Positions 1 through 10,125 of a stretch of 64,000 bases of DNA are shown here, piece after piece. The notes beneath the pieces are model-generated. The model had not been told where the DNA came from, did not search any database, and saw only the letters and a program-made list of their open reading frames with translations. The stretch spans positions 1 to 64,000 of the forward strand of contig QCWI01000005.1 of the NCBI GenBank assembly GCA_003149635.1, given 5' to 3'. The translations under genes and the position numbers were made by a program. Each line of letters begins with the position of its first letter. Position 1 is the first letter of the stretch. The DNA is from Fluviicola sp. XM-24bin1. Lineage in GTDB: Bacteria > Bacteroidota > Bacteroidia > Flavobacteriales_D > Crocinitomicaceae.

Positions 1-3000
1 CACCAGTAAGGTCGAAGAGAGGAGGCTCGACATTGATTACCGTATCGATATCTTTGTTCACGAATTGAATGAAATCCTCCTCTTCAATTTCACCCACACC
101 GAACATCGGGATATTCAATTCCGTTCCCTTTTCGGTTTTAAAATCGACAGTAATTTCTAGGTTGTCAGTATAACCAAAGATGTTGGCAAATCCCGTCACG
201 TAGCCTTTACCGTAGTACAAAGCATCATGGGTGTAAGGTAAATTCATTACGAGGAATCGCTGAAAGTATTCCGGGCCAGAGAATGGATCATTGGAGGCGA
301 ACAACTGCGGCTCCAAATCGAATTGAAGGTCGAAGTTGAAATTCGCAAAATTGTCATGGAATACGGAACCGATGATCAATCCTGAATTACCGTCCTGATC
401 GAATACTGGAATCCCGTTGATGTAGAATCCGTATTCGTCCACATCAATTGGGCCGTCTACTCCAAAATGGACTCCTAACAGATCAATATAAGCACTACCA
501 CTGCGTAGGTAGAAGTTTTCTCCATATAACACCGGACGATCGGTACTTCCCGTAAGCGTTAACTGTCCATCTAAGAATCCACGAATATTGGAAACCACAT
601 CTGGATCCATGAATGCATTGGTGAATTGGAGGTCCGTTAAGTCGAAATTCAGATTGAAGTCCAAGTTGTTGTCCACCTGTTGCAGATAGTAATAACCTTC
701 GAAATCGAAGGTTTTTTCATCGGCGTAATAAAGGTTCCCCGTTGTTTTTATTGCTTTACGGTCATGATCCCATTCACTGCTAATATTGACATCTCCAACT
801 TTCTGATTCTTGACGAAGAACTTCTTTAGTGAACCTTCACCGTCATATCCAAAATTGTTCATCGGATCGGAAATCGAAGCATTTAAATTAATGATTCCCG
901 ACATCGGATATTCCGTAGTGATGAACGGAGAAAGCTCGGCGAGTTCTAAGTTCTCAACTTCAATATGCAATTTATCTTGAACTTGATTCGAAACCTGGCC
1001 GTCCACCGTTATTTTTTGATCGTTTCGTGTCAATTCGAAGGATTCTACTCGAATGGTATCCGACTTAAATTCCATGTTTGAAGCGTGAGAAATATCCCAC
1101 TGGTGTCCTCGAATGAAGAAATAGGAAGGATTGAGTTTGAATCCGAAGTGATCCGCATCTTTCACATGGGTATCCCAACTGATTCTTGATTCTTTATTGT
1201 GAGATTTTTCCTTCCAAGTAAGAATATGATCTAATTGATTGTTTCCTCCGCGCGTATTGAAATAGATGTCATCGAAATACAATGAATCGCTGTATTGGAA
1301 ACGAGCAATTTTATAGTCTGCTAGCACCTGATCATTCTGAAGTGATTGTTCTAAATTAAGCGTCTTGAGCTCTAATGTATTATAGCGCAAGCTATCTGAC
1401 TTTACGGCAAAATAGATTTCTTCCTTGCTTGGATTATATTTCCCTTTTACGTTCGTCCCTGGTGCGACATATAGGTCAGGGAGGAAGAGGTGCACGAGGT
1501 GATTTGGCGAATAGAAAGTGATGTCGTAATCGAAATTATCCAATTCTGGACGGTCGTATTCCTTTTCCTTTTCATTGTACAATGCAGGGAAGACTTTGCT
1601 GAACTGATAGTTAAAATTGTCCATCAAAGAAGCGATGTTGATTTTACCGCCAATTCGAGCCTCCATGGCACTTCCAGAAACAAGGAAGCTATCGACTTCA
1701 GTACCACGAATGATCTCTAATTTGAACTCATCCACTTCAAAATTTCGAACTTTTTGAGTGACAGGATCTACAATCGCGTAGTTGAGACAGTCAAAGACGA
1801 GTGCACCACGATAGGTGTCCAAGTTTTTCCCTTTCACATCTACCTTAACATTAGAAAGCAACTGCGCTTGAGAATCCGTAAGGTTCAGCTTCGCGAGATC
1901 AGAACTTTTGATGTTCACGGTGAAGTTCATTTCCTGATCGCCATTGAAGTCAAGGTAGCCGTCATAGCTGAGACTCAGGAATTCATCATTCACGGTTATA
2001 TCTCCGTCGAAACGGTTGTTGCAGAATGAGCCGCGATTGATTGTAATATTCGAATACGGGTAGTTCAAATACTCAAACTTGTTGATATCGCCAAGAATGC
2101 TGCTGAGACGAATGTCTTTAGTTGAATACGCGCGCCCTTCTAACTTCAATGATCCATCGATGACCCCAATATCTGGATTGCCCAAGTACTTTCCAACGTC
2201 AAAGTTGTTTACGATCATGTTATTTCCTGGAATGTCCTTTGGAGGAGAGAATTTGTAATGATCTCCCGAGTCGGCCAAATCGAATTTGATTCCGTAGTGC
2301 AGCTGCATACTTCCCAAGGCCGTATTGAATTGATCTGCCAAAAAGGAGAAGGACTCTACATATCCAACTGCGTTCAATTTTACGCCTTCCACAAATTGCA
2401 GGCGTTCAATTTCGGGGTTAAGGGTGATATAAGGAGCAGGTGCCTTGTCAGGCAATCGGAAGCGTTTCAATTCTTCGAAATCAATGTAGAATTCATCGAT
2501 GCGTTCATCAAAAAATCCATCCGCAAAGTTCCGATAATCCGCGATTTTAATTTTTCCTTTGACATACGTTTTTTCGGCGTAATGCAAGTCAAACTTGGGC
2601 AATCGCAGCGTGGTAACGGTTCCATAAATTTTAGATTTCACCCTAACACGATCGACCATGCCTTCCAGAGCTGGGGCAAAGTGAACAATCTCTTTGAGTG
2701 ATACATCGCTTTCATCAATTTGCGCATCAAAGGTGACACTATCCACGAATTGCTTGAAGTTCGTGTAATTATTCGTCACCATGTCAAAGTGTTTCGTCTT
2801 GACCCAAGAATCCTTCGTGTTGATCTCCAATCCTGAGAGATAAACTCCCTTAGGTGAAACTTTCGCTTTCGTAGACAGACATTGCAGATCGAACCCACAT
2901 TTTTCTTTTGCAGTAAATCCTTGAATCTCTCCGAAAATGGTGTCCTTATCGACTCTCAGGTCAAGCACTTCGCCCGCAATATCTTTTACGTCTAGGTGGA

Positions 3001-3523
3001 AGTAATCCATTCCTTTTTCCTTTCGAGCATGCAAATGATCGTCATACTGAAAGCGCGTATCTGACAGCCGGGTGTAGCGTAATTTGAAATCAATGTAGCT
3101 CTTCTTTTTCTTCGGTTTTACGAAATACTCTTTGATAAAAGCATAATTGAAAACGCTGTCCTTATCGCGTTGGATGTGGATAAAAGCTTTTTGAATATCC
3201 GCCTCGGCAATGGTATAGGATTTCTTTTTGAAACTGATATTATCCAGATTTACCAAAACACGACCCGCATGCAGCAAAGTCTCTCCTTGTTGATCTTCAA
3301 TATTGAGTCCCTTCAAAGCTACTCTGTCGAAAAAGTAAATATCAACCTTGTCAATATCCACTTTGGCGTTCAACTCATCCGATAAGTAAGAAGCCGCCTG
3401 CTGAGCGATGTAGGTTTGTACGGTTGAAGTTCGAATTAAAAAGGCAAGTAAAATCACCAGAATCAGAGTCCATTCTACGATTCCGCCCAAAGTTCGTCCT
3501 AGAAATTTGAGTACTTTTGCCAT
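1..3523 (-). CDS. TamB/AsmA-like translocation and assembly module protein, 3' end beyond window
   Basis: About 1,170 residues are inside the window, starting from the ATG at 3523; the C-terminus lies before base 1. The protein opens with a short basic stretch and one hydrophobic segment (about residues 12-28, WTLILVILLAFLI), then continues as a long beta-rich chain without further membrane segments. This is the plan of the TamB/DUF490 family, inner-membrane-anchored periplasmic beta-helical proteins linked to outer-membrane assembly and, in related AsmA-like proteins, to lipid transport between membranes. The divergent tsaD start is only about 20 bp away, an arrangement often seen in Bacteroidota. 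A TAnnTTTG-like box (TAAGTTTG on the minus strand, around 3526-3533) would give an almost leaderless transcript. The family call is firm; the function is inferred. Confidence 0.85.
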   Translation of the reverse strand, partial: MAKVLKFLGRTLGGIVEWTLILVILLAFLIRTSTVQTYIAQQAASYLSDELNAKVDIDKVDIYFFDRVALKGLNIEDQQGETLLHAGRVLVNLDNISFKKKSYTIAEADIQKAFIHIQRDKDSVFNYAFIKEYFVKPKKKKSYIDFKLRYTRLSDTRFQYDDHLHARKEKGMDYFHLDVKDIAGEVLDLRVDKDTIFGEIQGFTAKEKCGFDLQCLSTKAKVSPKGVYLSGLEINTKDSWVKTKHFDMVTNNYTNFKQFVDSVTFDAQIDESDVSLKEIVHFAPALEGMVDRVRVKSKIYGTVTTLRLPKFDLHYAEKTYVKGKIKIADYRNFADGFFDERIDEFYIDFEELKRFRLPDKAPAPYITLNPEIERLQFVEGVKLNAVGYVESFSFLADQFNTALGSMQLHYGIKFDLADSGDHYKFSPPKDIPGNNMIVNNFDVGKYLGNPDIGVIDGSLKLEGRAYSTKDIRLSSILGDINKFEYLNYPYSNITINRGSFCNNRFDGDITVNDEFLSLSYDGYLDFNGDQEMNFTVNIKSSDLAKLNLTDSQAQLLSNVKVDVKGKNLDTYRGALVFDCLNYAIVDPVTQKVRNFEVDEFKLEIIRGTEVDSFLVSGSAMEARIGGKINIASLMDNFNYQFSKVFPALYNEKEKEYDRPELDNFDYDITFYSPNHLVHLFLPDLYVAPGTNVKGKYNPSKEEIYFAVKSDSLRYNTLELKTLNLEQSLQNDQVLADYKIARFQYSDSLYFDDIYFNTRGGNNQLDHILTWKEKSHNKESRISWDTHVKDADHFGFKLNPSYFFIRGHQWDISHASNMEFKSDTIRVESFELTRNDQKITVDGQVSNQVQDKLHIEVENLELAELSPFITTEYPMSGIINLNASISDPMNNFGYDGEGSLKKFFVKNQKVGDVNISSEWDHDRKAIKTTGNLYYADEKTFDFEGYYYLQQVDNNLDFNLNFDLTDLQFTNAFMDPDVVSNIRGFLDGQLTLTGSTDRPVLYGENFYLRSGSAYIDLLGVHFGVDGPIDVDEYGFYINGIPVFDQDGNSGLIIGSVFHDNFANFNFDLQFDLEPQLFASNDPFSGPEYFQRFLVMNLPYTHDALYYGKGYVTGFANIFGYTDNLEITVDFKTEKGTELNIPMFGVGEIEEEDFIQFVNKDIDTVINVEPPLFDLTG

Positions 3524-3543
3524 TTGTACAAACTTACAATATT

Positions 3544-4581
3544 GTGTCACAAAAAGAGCCTATAATCCTTGGTATTGAGTCATCTTGTGATGATACCTCT
3601 GCTGCTATCCTCAAAAATGACACCATTTTATCCAATTTTATTGCCGGGCAAGAAGTCCATCGAAAATATGGAGGTGTCGTTCCCGAATTGGCCAGTCGTG
3701 CACATATGCAAAACGTACTTCCGGTGGTAGATAGTGCCCTGAAGGAGTCAGGATTACAATTGTCTGATTTAGATGCTATTGCTTTTACGAAAGGCCCTGG
3801 ACTTATGGGATCCTTGGTTGTAGGGACGTCTTTTGCGAAATCCTTGGCGTTGGCCTTAGACATTCCGCTCATCGATGTGAACCACATGCATGGGCACATT
3901 TTGGCGCATTTTATTGAGGATGCCGGTGACTCCAAACCAAACTTTCCGTTCTTGTGCATGACAGTTTCCGGAGGGCATACGCAGTTGGTGATTGTGAAGG
4001 ATTATTTGGACATGGAAATTGTTGGGACAACTTTAGACGATGCGGCAGGAGAAGCTTTTGATAAAGCGGCTAAGATGTTGGGATTTGAGTATCCCGGTGG
4101 GCCGTTGATTGATAAGTATGCAAAAGAAGGCGATCCAAAGCGATTTATCTTTTCAAAACCTAGGGTAGACGGATACAATTTCAGCTTCAGCGGATTGAAG
4201 ACAGCCATCTTATATTTTTTACAGGCCGAAGAGAAGAAAGATCCCGATTTTATTCAGAGCAATTTGGCTGATTTGTGTGCCTCGATTCAGTTCACGATTG
4301 TAACCATCCTAATGAAGCAATTGAAGCAAGTTGCTGAGGATTACAAAATTAACGATATCGCAATAGCAGGAGGGGTTTCAGCGAATTCTGGACTCCGAAA
4401 TGCGTTAACAACCACAGGGAAACAATTGGGTTGGAATACCTTCATTCCTAAGTTCGAATATTGCACGGACAATGCTGCGATGATTGCCATTGCTGGGCGA
4501 TACATGTTCGATAAGCAAATGTTCGCTGATCAAAGCATTGTTGCTCAACCACGAGTTCCATTTACTCATTCAAAAGGGTAA
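3544..4581 (+). CDS. tsaD: tRNA N6-adenosine threonylcarbamoyltransferase TsaD
   Basis: TsaD transfers the threonylcarbamoyl group from threonylcarbamoyl-AMP to A37 of ANN-decoding tRNAs, working with TsaB and TsaE in the cytoplasm. The N-terminal ILGIESSCDDTS motif, the metal-binding HMHGH motif (near residue 113), the SGGHTQL loop and the late IAGGVSANSGLR and DNAAMIA motifs are all present. No ATG precedes the conserved start. I chose the GTG at 3544, which gives 345 residues beginning SQKEPIILGIESS, as is usual for the family. The TTG at 3517 would add nine residues and overlap the start codon of the divergent TamB-like gene. Only about 20 bp separate the two starts, so the two promoters must overlap or lie inside the genes. 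Confidence 0.96.
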   Translation: MSQKEPIILGIESSCDDTSAAILKNDTILSNFIAGQEVHRKYGGVVPELASRAHMQNVLPVVDSALKESGLQLSDLDAIAFTKGPGLMGSLVVGTSFAKSLALALDIPLIDVNHMHGHILAHFIEDAGDSKPNFPFLCMTVSGGHTQLVIVKDYLDMEIVGTTLDDAAGEAFDKAAKMLGFEYPGGPLIDKYAKEGDPKRFIFSKPRVDGYNFSFSGLKTAILYFLQAEEKKDPDFIQSNLADLCASIQFTIVTILMKQLKQVAEDYKINDIAIAGGVSANSGLRNALTTTGKQLGWNTFIPKFEYCTDNAAMIAIAGRYMFDKQMFADQSIVAQPRVPFTHSKG

Positions 4582-4657
4582 AATATTAAACCGGTTTAGC
4601 TATGTTGCCGTAGTGTTAACAGAAGTTTGTATCTTCTTTCGATTCAAACCAATAATT

Positions 4658-4939
4658 ATGCAAGCGACTGTAACACCTCAACTCATCGAGAAGGAGTCTA
4701 TTACCTCCTTGACTTTTAAAACGCGCGAGCCGATCCAACAGCATCCGAAACTGATGGATCAAATCAAAAGCGCCACCCGACTGGGAAATGCGTATCGCGG
4801 AAAGGTTTCGATTGTCTTTCATGATGATACTGGAATCAAGCGTGTGGAAACCACAATTTGGGCGCATGGCGCCAAATATATCTGCCTGAAAGGAGGTATG
4901 TGGTTGCCCATCGATCGCATTGTGGAAATTAAAGCATGA
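4658..4939 (+). CDS. Conserved hypothetical protein, 93 aa
   Basis: A small soluble protein with no signal peptide, beginning MQATVTPQLIEKE. The frame is open further upstream to 4484, but that part overlaps the end of tsaD, so the ATG at 4658 is preferred. Its last third (VETTIWAHGAKYICLKGG, then LPIDRIVEIKA) looks like a small beta-barrel fold of a regulatory type, but I do not recognise a named family. It follows tsaD by about 76 bp on the same strand. Function unknown. Confidence 0.7.
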   Translation: MQATVTPQLIEKESITSLTFKTREPIQQHPKLMDQIKSATRLGNAYRGKVSIVFHDDTGIKRVETTIWAHGAKYICLKGGMWLPIDRIVEIKA

Positions 4940-5069
4940 GATTGTAAATCAGTCTTCTTATCTATATACTACTTAAATAAACTTGGGTTGGGAATCCAAG
5001 GTTATTTTATTATCACCCACTTCGGATTCTAACCTTATTTGTAGTTTTGATTTTCACAAAACCTAAGGC

Positions 5070-5510
5070 GTGAAAATCGGATTAACATACATTATTCTCT
5101 TTTTGGGCATCTTCTCTGTACAAGCACAAGATTATGTTTCTTGGGATATAACTTATGATGCAGATCAAAGCGAATTGCAGGTAAATGCTACGATCGGCGA
5201 AGGTTGGCATTTGTACAGTACGGAAAAGGCTACGGATCTAGGCCCAATTCCAACGGAAATTGTGATCGAAGAGCAAGAGGGGGTAGAAGTTAAAGGAAAA
5301 GTGAAAGAGCCAGAACCAAAGGTATCTTTCGATCCGAATTTCGGAGAAACCTTGTACTACTTCGAAAATCAAGTAACATTTTCACAAGAAATTGAACTCA
5401 AAGGTGCGAAAGTGCTAAATGGTACCGTTACCTATATGGTATGCAACGATGAAATGTGCATGCCGCCGGTAGATTATAAATTCTCAATTGAATTAACACA
5501 TGAAGATTAA
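5070..5510 (+). CDS. DsbD N-terminal (alpha) domain protein, exported, first copy
   Basis: A 146-residue exported protein with a signal peptide ending near residue 19 (FSVQAQ) and one immunoglobulin-like DsbD alpha domain. It carries a CNDEMCMPP motif close to its end, equivalent to the redox Cys pair of DsbD-alpha (CxxxxxCYPP in E. coli). In the family this domain takes electrons from the membrane part and passes them to periplasmic acceptors. The start is a GTG preceded by AAGG; no better ATG exists. It overlaps the next gene by 11 bp, so the three dsbD-type genes are probably translated together. The domain call rests on the Cys motif and on the neighbours. Confidence 0.82.
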   Translation: MKIGLTYIILFLGIFSVQAQDYVSWDITYDADQSELQVNATIGEGWHLYSTEKATDLGPIPTEIVIEEQEGVEVKGKVKEPEPKVSFDPNFGETLYYFENQVTFSQEIELKGAKVLNGTVTYMVCNDEMCMPPVDYKFSIELTHED

Positions 5511-6147
5511 ACGAGCATTGCTCTTGCTTTTGTTGCTTGTTGGAGTAACGAAGGTAAGTTACGGACAGATTGAATATCCGGAGGATAAAGTAAGTTGGAA
5601 GTTTACGGTTGAACAGGACGTTGAAGATGCTTACATCGTTGGTACCATTACAATGGTAGAGCATTGGCACATTTACGCAGCTAACTTACCGGAGGGAGCG
5701 TTTTCCATTGCTACCGAAATCAATTTGACACCAAACAATAATTATAAGTCAATCGGTGGTGTACGTGAACCAAAACCAATCTTCAAGCACGATGAACTAG
5801 CCGATGAAGATTTGTACTATCACTCCAATACCGTGGTAATGCGTCGTAAGATCAAGGTACTGTCGGAAGAAGATTTTACCATCAAAGGTTCATTCATGTT
5901 CCAAACGTGTGATGACGATCATTGTCTTCCACCGCATACAGCTGAATTTACGGTAAAAGTAAAGGGAGTGCAACCTAAGGAAGAGGTTCCAGAAGATTTG
6001 TTTGCTGACGCGGAAGGTGATGAAGTTACTGATGATGAGGGAAATGTGTTTGTGAAAGTAAATGGCAAATGGCATGAGGTTCCAGAGGGGAACAGCATTG
6101 AGTTTTATAAAAAGTACATTGAATTAGCAGGAAAAAATGAGAAATAA
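5500..6147 (+). CDS. DsbD N-terminal (alpha) domain protein, exported, second copy
   Basis: A 215-residue exported paralogue of the preceding gene: signal peptide, WHIYAANLPEG (compare WHLYSTEKA in the first copy), a YYHSNTVVMRR strand and the redox motif CDDDHCLPP. After the alpha domain it has an acidic tail of about 60 residues ending in a short KVNGKWHEVP segment. Its start overlaps the end of the first copy and its end overlaps the start of dsbD by 11 bp, so all three form one operon. Two tandem alpha domains on separate chains suggest they serve different acceptors, but that is inference. Confidence 0.82.
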   Translation: MKIKRALLLLLLLVGVTKVSYGQIEYPEDKVSWKFTVEQDVEDAYIVGTITMVEHWHIYAANLPEGAFSIATEINLTPNNNYKSIGGVREPKPIFKHDELADEDLYYHSNTVVMRRKIKVLSEEDFTIKGSFMFQTCDDDHCLPPHTAEFTVKVKGVQPKEEVPEDLFADAEGDEVTDDEGNVFVKVNGKWHEVPEGNSIEFYKKYIELAGKNEK

Positions 6148-7951
6148 ACTAGTTGTATTAATTGCTGCCCTTTTTGCCGTTTTCGGTTCCTACGCAAGTG
6201 ATATTAGCGTAGAGGATTCCAAAGCACTTTTGAACGTTGTAAGTACAGAAAAGGACTTACAGGACGCAGTAGATTTATTGATGTCTGCTGATAATGCGAA
6301 AGATCTTCAAGGAAATGAGGAATTAACTGCAAGAGTTGATGAACTCGCAGAAAAGCTTGATGTGAACGTTGGGGCCTGGAAAGCCGAAATTAAAGAACCC
6401 GCTGCAACTGATAAGCCAGATGAAAACGAAACAATGCCTGAAGAAAAGAAGAAAGACAAACCGAAATCATTGTGGGGAGTTTTCTTGGCGGCGTTCGGAG
6501 CAGGTTTTATCGCATTGATTATGCCTTGTGTATTCCCAATGATTCCAATGACGGTGAGCTTTTTCACGAAGCGCAGTGAGAACAGGGCGAAGGGAATCCG
6601 TAATGCCATGATTTACGGAGCAAGTATCGTAGTAATTCACGTAATCTTAGGAGGAATTGTAGTGATCACAGGTGCAGGTGAATTGCTCAATGAAATGTCT
6701 ACAAATGTGTACTTCAACTTGTTCTTCTTCTTGATGCTTTTCGTATTCGGACTTTCCTTCCTAGGGGCGTTCGAGATTCAATTGCCAGCTTCTTGGGTAA
6801 ACAAGGCAGATAGCAAAGCTGATAAAGGAGGAGTCGTAGGAATTTTCTTCATGGCGTTGGTGTTGTCTTTGGCATCTTTCTCTTGTACAGGGCCTATTCT
6901 AGGCAGCTTGTTAGGAGGATTATCTCAAGCTGGAGGAAGTTCGGCATTGATGATGGGAATGTTCGCCTTTGGATTGGCTTTAGCACTTCCGTTTATGCTG
7001 TTCTCCATCTTCCCAGCATGGTTGAATTCCATGCCGAGTTCAGGAGGTTGGTTGAACGTTGTAAAAGTATTCCTTGGATTCCTTGAAATTGCATTCGCGT
7101 TCAAATTCCTTTCAACGGCAGATACTACAATGCAGTGGCACATTCTGGAAAGAGAAGTGTTTATTGCGATTTGGATTGCCGTCTTCGGTACGCTCGCGCT
7201 CTATATGTTTGGCAAAATCAGATTACCTCATGATAGTCCCGTCGAAAAGTTGTCCGTTGGACGAACAATGATGGGAACATTGGTGGTAGCATTTACATTC
7301 TACCTTTTACCAGGACTCTGGGGAGCACCGCTAAAAATTGTAAATGCGTTCCTTCCACCTGATTTCTACGCTGAATCCCCAGGTGGACTTGGCGGAGGAG
7401 GCTCTGCTGGAGGAGGTCATTCTGGTGATCACGTAGCAGGGATGCACAAAGGGCCAGCTGGCGTAATGGCATTTAAAGATTACGATAAGGCTCTTGCATA
7501 TGCCAAAGAAGTAAATAAACCTTTGTTCATTGATTTTACCGGATGGGGATGTGTCAACTGTCGTAAGATGGAGCAATCTGTGTGGCCAACGCCGGGCGTG
7601 ATTGAGCACCTCAAGAATGACGTAGTTGTTGTTTCCTTGTACGTTGACGAACGAACGGAGTTGCCAAAATCTGAGCAGAAAACAGTGACCATTGACGGAC
7701 GTAAGAAAAAGATCGTTACGGTGGGAGATAAGTGGACGGCGAAACAAATGACAGAATACAAGCGATCGTCGCAACCACAATATGTAATGCAGTATCCAGA
7801 CGGAACGGATATCCCAATCGGATCGGCGGATTATCGAAATCACAAAGTTCCAGCAGACTTCCAGAAATGGTTAGAATCTGGTTTGAAGGCTTTTGAAGAG
7901 AAGAATCCTTCTGGAGCCGATAGCGGACAAACGAAAGACGAAGAACACTAA
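6137..7951 (+). CDS. dsbD: Protein-disulfide reductase DsbD (membrane domain plus C-terminal thioredoxin domain)
   Basis: This 604-residue protein moves reducing power from cytoplasmic thioredoxin across the inner membrane to periplasmic proteins. After a signal peptide it has a charged helical linker (to about residue 110), then about eight membrane segments with the two functional cysteines (IMPCVFPMIP and SFSCTGPILG), a Gly-rich linker, and a thioredoxin-like domain with GWGCVNCRKME (CVNC near residues 472-475). It lacks its own alpha domain; the two genes upstream supply that function separately. A terminator follows directly. The assignment is secure; the exact role of the split alpha domains is not. 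Confidence 0.93.
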   Translation: MRNKLVVLIAALFAVFGSYASDISVEDSKALLNVVSTEKDLQDAVDLLMSADNAKDLQGNEELTARVDELAEKLDVNVGAWKAEIKEPAATDKPDENETMPEEKKKDKPKSLWGVFLAAFGAGFIALIMPCVFPMIPMTVSFFTKRSENRAKGIRNAMIYGASIVVIHVILGGIVVITGAGELLNEMSTNVYFNLFFFLMLFVFGLSFLGAFEIQLPASWVNKADSKADKGGVVGIFFMALVLSLASFSCTGPILGSLLGGLSQAGGSSALMMGMFAFGLALALPFMLFSIFPAWLNSMPSSGGWLNVVKVFLGFLEIAFAFKFLSTADTTMQWHILEREVFIAIWIAVFGTLALYMFGKIRLPHDSPVEKLSVGRTMMGTLVVAFTFYLLPGLWGAPLKIVNAFLPPDFYAESPGGLGGGGSAGGGHSGDHVAGMHKGPAGVMAFKDYDKALAYAKEVNKPLFIDFTGWGCVNCRKMEQSVWPTPGVIEHLKNDVVVVSLYVDERTELPKSEQKTVTIDGRKKKIVTVGDKWTAKQMTEYKRSSQPQYVMQYPDGTDIPIGSADYRNHKVPADFQKWLESGLKAFEEKNPSGADSGQTKDEEH

Positions 7952-7968
7952 TTCGTTCAAAATAGTTC

Positions 7969-8002
7969 AAATCCCTCTGAATTGCTCCGGGGGATTTTTT
8001 TT
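7969..8002 (+). terminator. Rho-independent terminator after dsbD
   Basis: An AAATCCC ... GGGATTT stem is followed by a run of eight T, between the dsbD stop and the recG start. It ends the dsbD operon and leaves only about 12 bp before recG, so recG may have a very short leader. Confidence 0.7.
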
Positions 8003-8013
8003 AGTTTTACTTT

Positions 8014-10104
8014 ATGAATGATAAGTGGATGACGCCGATCGAATTCCTCAAAGGAGTAGGACCGAATCGGGCCGATTTGCTCAAGAAGGAAATAGGCATT
8101 CACACTTTTCAAGATCTTCTCTATTATTTCCCCTTCCGATACGTTGATCGCTCTGTTTTCAATCAGATTGCGGAGATCCCCGAATTGAATATGCCTGTGC
8201 AATTGAAAGGGCGGATCACAGGCATGCGCGAAGAAGGGGTAGGGAGGAGAAAACGCCTCGTCGCCAATTTTCAGGATACTTCTGGAATGATCCAGCTAGT
8301 TTGGTTCAAAGGCGCTCAATGGATTAAGAAAGCGATCAAAATCAACGACACGATTGTTGTCTATGGGAAAGCTGCCAGATTTGCGAACAAATGGAACATT
8401 CCGCATCCGGAAATGACACCCATCCAACAGCACGAAACGGGGTTGCAGCCGGTATATCCGAGTACGGAAAAACTCACAGCTTCACGACTAGATTCCAAAG
8501 GTCTGCATAAACTACAATTGGCGCTAAAAGAACAAATGCCCATTCAGTTTGAAGATTGGCTTCCCGATACCATTTTGAAAGAGAACAAACTGGCATCACG
8601 AAATCAAGCCATGCAATGGGTGCACTTCCCAAAAACGCCTGAACAGGCTGAGGCGGCTAAACTACGATTGAAGTTTGAAGAGTTATTGCTACTACAATTG
8701 GAGCTTTTGGTACGCAAGAAAATTGCGCTCACAAAATCAGAAGGATTCGTTTATGACAAAGTGGGATCCAACTTCAATACCTTCTATGAAAAGCATTTGC
8801 CTTTCGAATTGACCGGAGCCCAAAAGCGCGTTCTGAAAGAAATTCGTTCGGATATGACTACCGGAAACCATATGAATCGCCTGTTGCAAGGAGATGTGGG
8901 AAGTGGAAAGACTCTTGTGGCCTTATTGACTATGCTTTTGGCTTTGGATAACGGCTTTCAAGCGGCACTGATGGCTCCAACGGAAATTTTAGCGATCCAA
9001 CATTTTGAATCACTGAAAGAGTTCCTTAAAGGAATGGAGATTAACATCGGCTTGCTTACAGGGTCGACAAAGCAAAAGGATCGACGCGTGTTGCACGAAG
9101 CCTTGCAGAATGGAGAAATGCAGCTCTTGATTGGAACCCACGCCTTGTTGGAAGATACAGTACAATTCAAAAATTTGGGGTTGGTGGTAATCGACGAGCA
9201 ACATAGATTCGGAGTAGCGCAGAGAGCCAAAATGTGGCGCAAGAACACTACACCGCCCCACGTTTTAATTATGACCGCCACTCCAATTCCAAGAACGTTG
9301 GCAATGACCTTTTATGGGGATTTAGACGTTTCGGTAATCGATGAATTGCCTCCAGGACGAAAGCCAATTACGACGGTACATCGTAAAGATGAACAGCGAT
9401 TGCGCGTCTTTGGTTTTATGAAAGAAGAAATTACCAAAGGACGTCAGGTGTACATCGTTTATCCTTTGATTCACGAATCGGAGAAGTTGGATTACAACAA
9501 TCTCATGGAAGGATACGAAGCCATTCAGAGAGCCTTTCCGTTGCCGGAATACCGTGTGAGCATAGTGCATGGACAGCAGAAACCGGCGGATAAGGAATTC
9601 GAAATGAATCGCTTTGTGCGAGGAGAAACACAAATCATGGTGGCGACAACAGTGATTGAAGTGGGAGTAAATGTTCCGAATGCCTCTGTGATGATTATCG
9701 AAAGTGCTGAACGATTTGGACTGTCTCAGCTTCACCAATTACGCGGCAGAGTAGGGCGTGGCGCGGAGAAATCGTATTGTATTTTAATGACAGGCGATAA
9801 AATTTCACCCGATAGCAAAAAACGTATGAACACCATGGTTCGCACGAATGATGGATTCGAAATTGCAGAAGTTGATCTTCAATTACGCGGCCCCGGCGAT
9901 CTAATGGGAACGCAACAAAGCGGTGTTTTGGATTTGAAGATTGCCAATCTCGCTAGAGATGGACATTTAGTAGCACTAGCGAGAAAGGTAGCAACGGATG
10001 TGCTGCAAGCCGATCCCAATTTGGAACAGGAGGAAAATGCAGGCCTTCGAAGTCAGTTGGTGCATGCATTAAAAAGCCGACCCGACTGGGGGAAAATCGC
10101 GTAG
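8014..10104 (+). CDS. recG: ATP-dependent DNA helicase RecG
   Basis: A 696-residue RecG that remodels stalled replication forks and branched recombination intermediates. It has the N-terminal wedge/OB-fold region (about residues 10-200), Walker A GDVGSGKT near residue 292, the DEQH box near residue 393, motif III TATPIPRT and the motif VI QLRGRVGRG typical of RecG and Mfd. Length and domain order match the family. It sits alone between two terminator-like structures. Confidence 0.97.
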   Translation: MNDKWMTPIEFLKGVGPNRADLLKKEIGIHTFQDLLYYFPFRYVDRSVFNQIAEIPELNMPVQLKGRITGMREEGVGRRKRLVANFQDTSGMIQLVWFKGAQWIKKAIKINDTIVVYGKAARFANKWNIPHPEMTPIQQHETGLQPVYPSTEKLTASRLDSKGLHKLQLALKEQMPIQFEDWLPDTILKENKLASRNQAMQWVHFPKTPEQAEAAKLRLKFEELLLLQLELLVRKKIALTKSEGFVYDKVGSNFNTFYEKHLPFELTGAQKRVLKEIRSDMTTGNHMNRLLQGDVGSGKTLVALLTMLLALDNGFQAALMAPTEILAIQHFESLKEFLKGMEINIGLLTGSTKQKDRRVLHEALQNGEMQLLIGTHALLEDTVQFKNLGLVVIDEQHRFGVAQRAKMWRKNTTPPHVLIMTATPIPRTLAMTFYGDLDVSVIDELPPGRKPITTVHRKDEQRLRVFGFMKEEITKGRQVYIVYPLIHESEKLDYNNLMEGYEAIQRAFPLPEYRVSIVHGQQKPADKEFEMNRFVRGETQIMVATTVIEVGVNVPNASVMIIESAERFGLSQLHQLRGRVGRGAEKSYCILMTGDKISPDSKKRMNTMVRTNDGFEIAEVDLQLRGPGDLMGTQQSGVLDLKIANLARDGHLVALARKVATDVLQADPNLEQEENAGLRSQLVHALKSRPDWGKIA

Positions 10105-10125
10105 CGATTACAGAGCGGAGTGTAT

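Noticed and set aside
1490-3385. Plus-strand open frames inside the first 3.5 kb
   Set aside because: They are antisense shadows of the TamB-like gene, which is open across the whole stretch with a clear family pattern.
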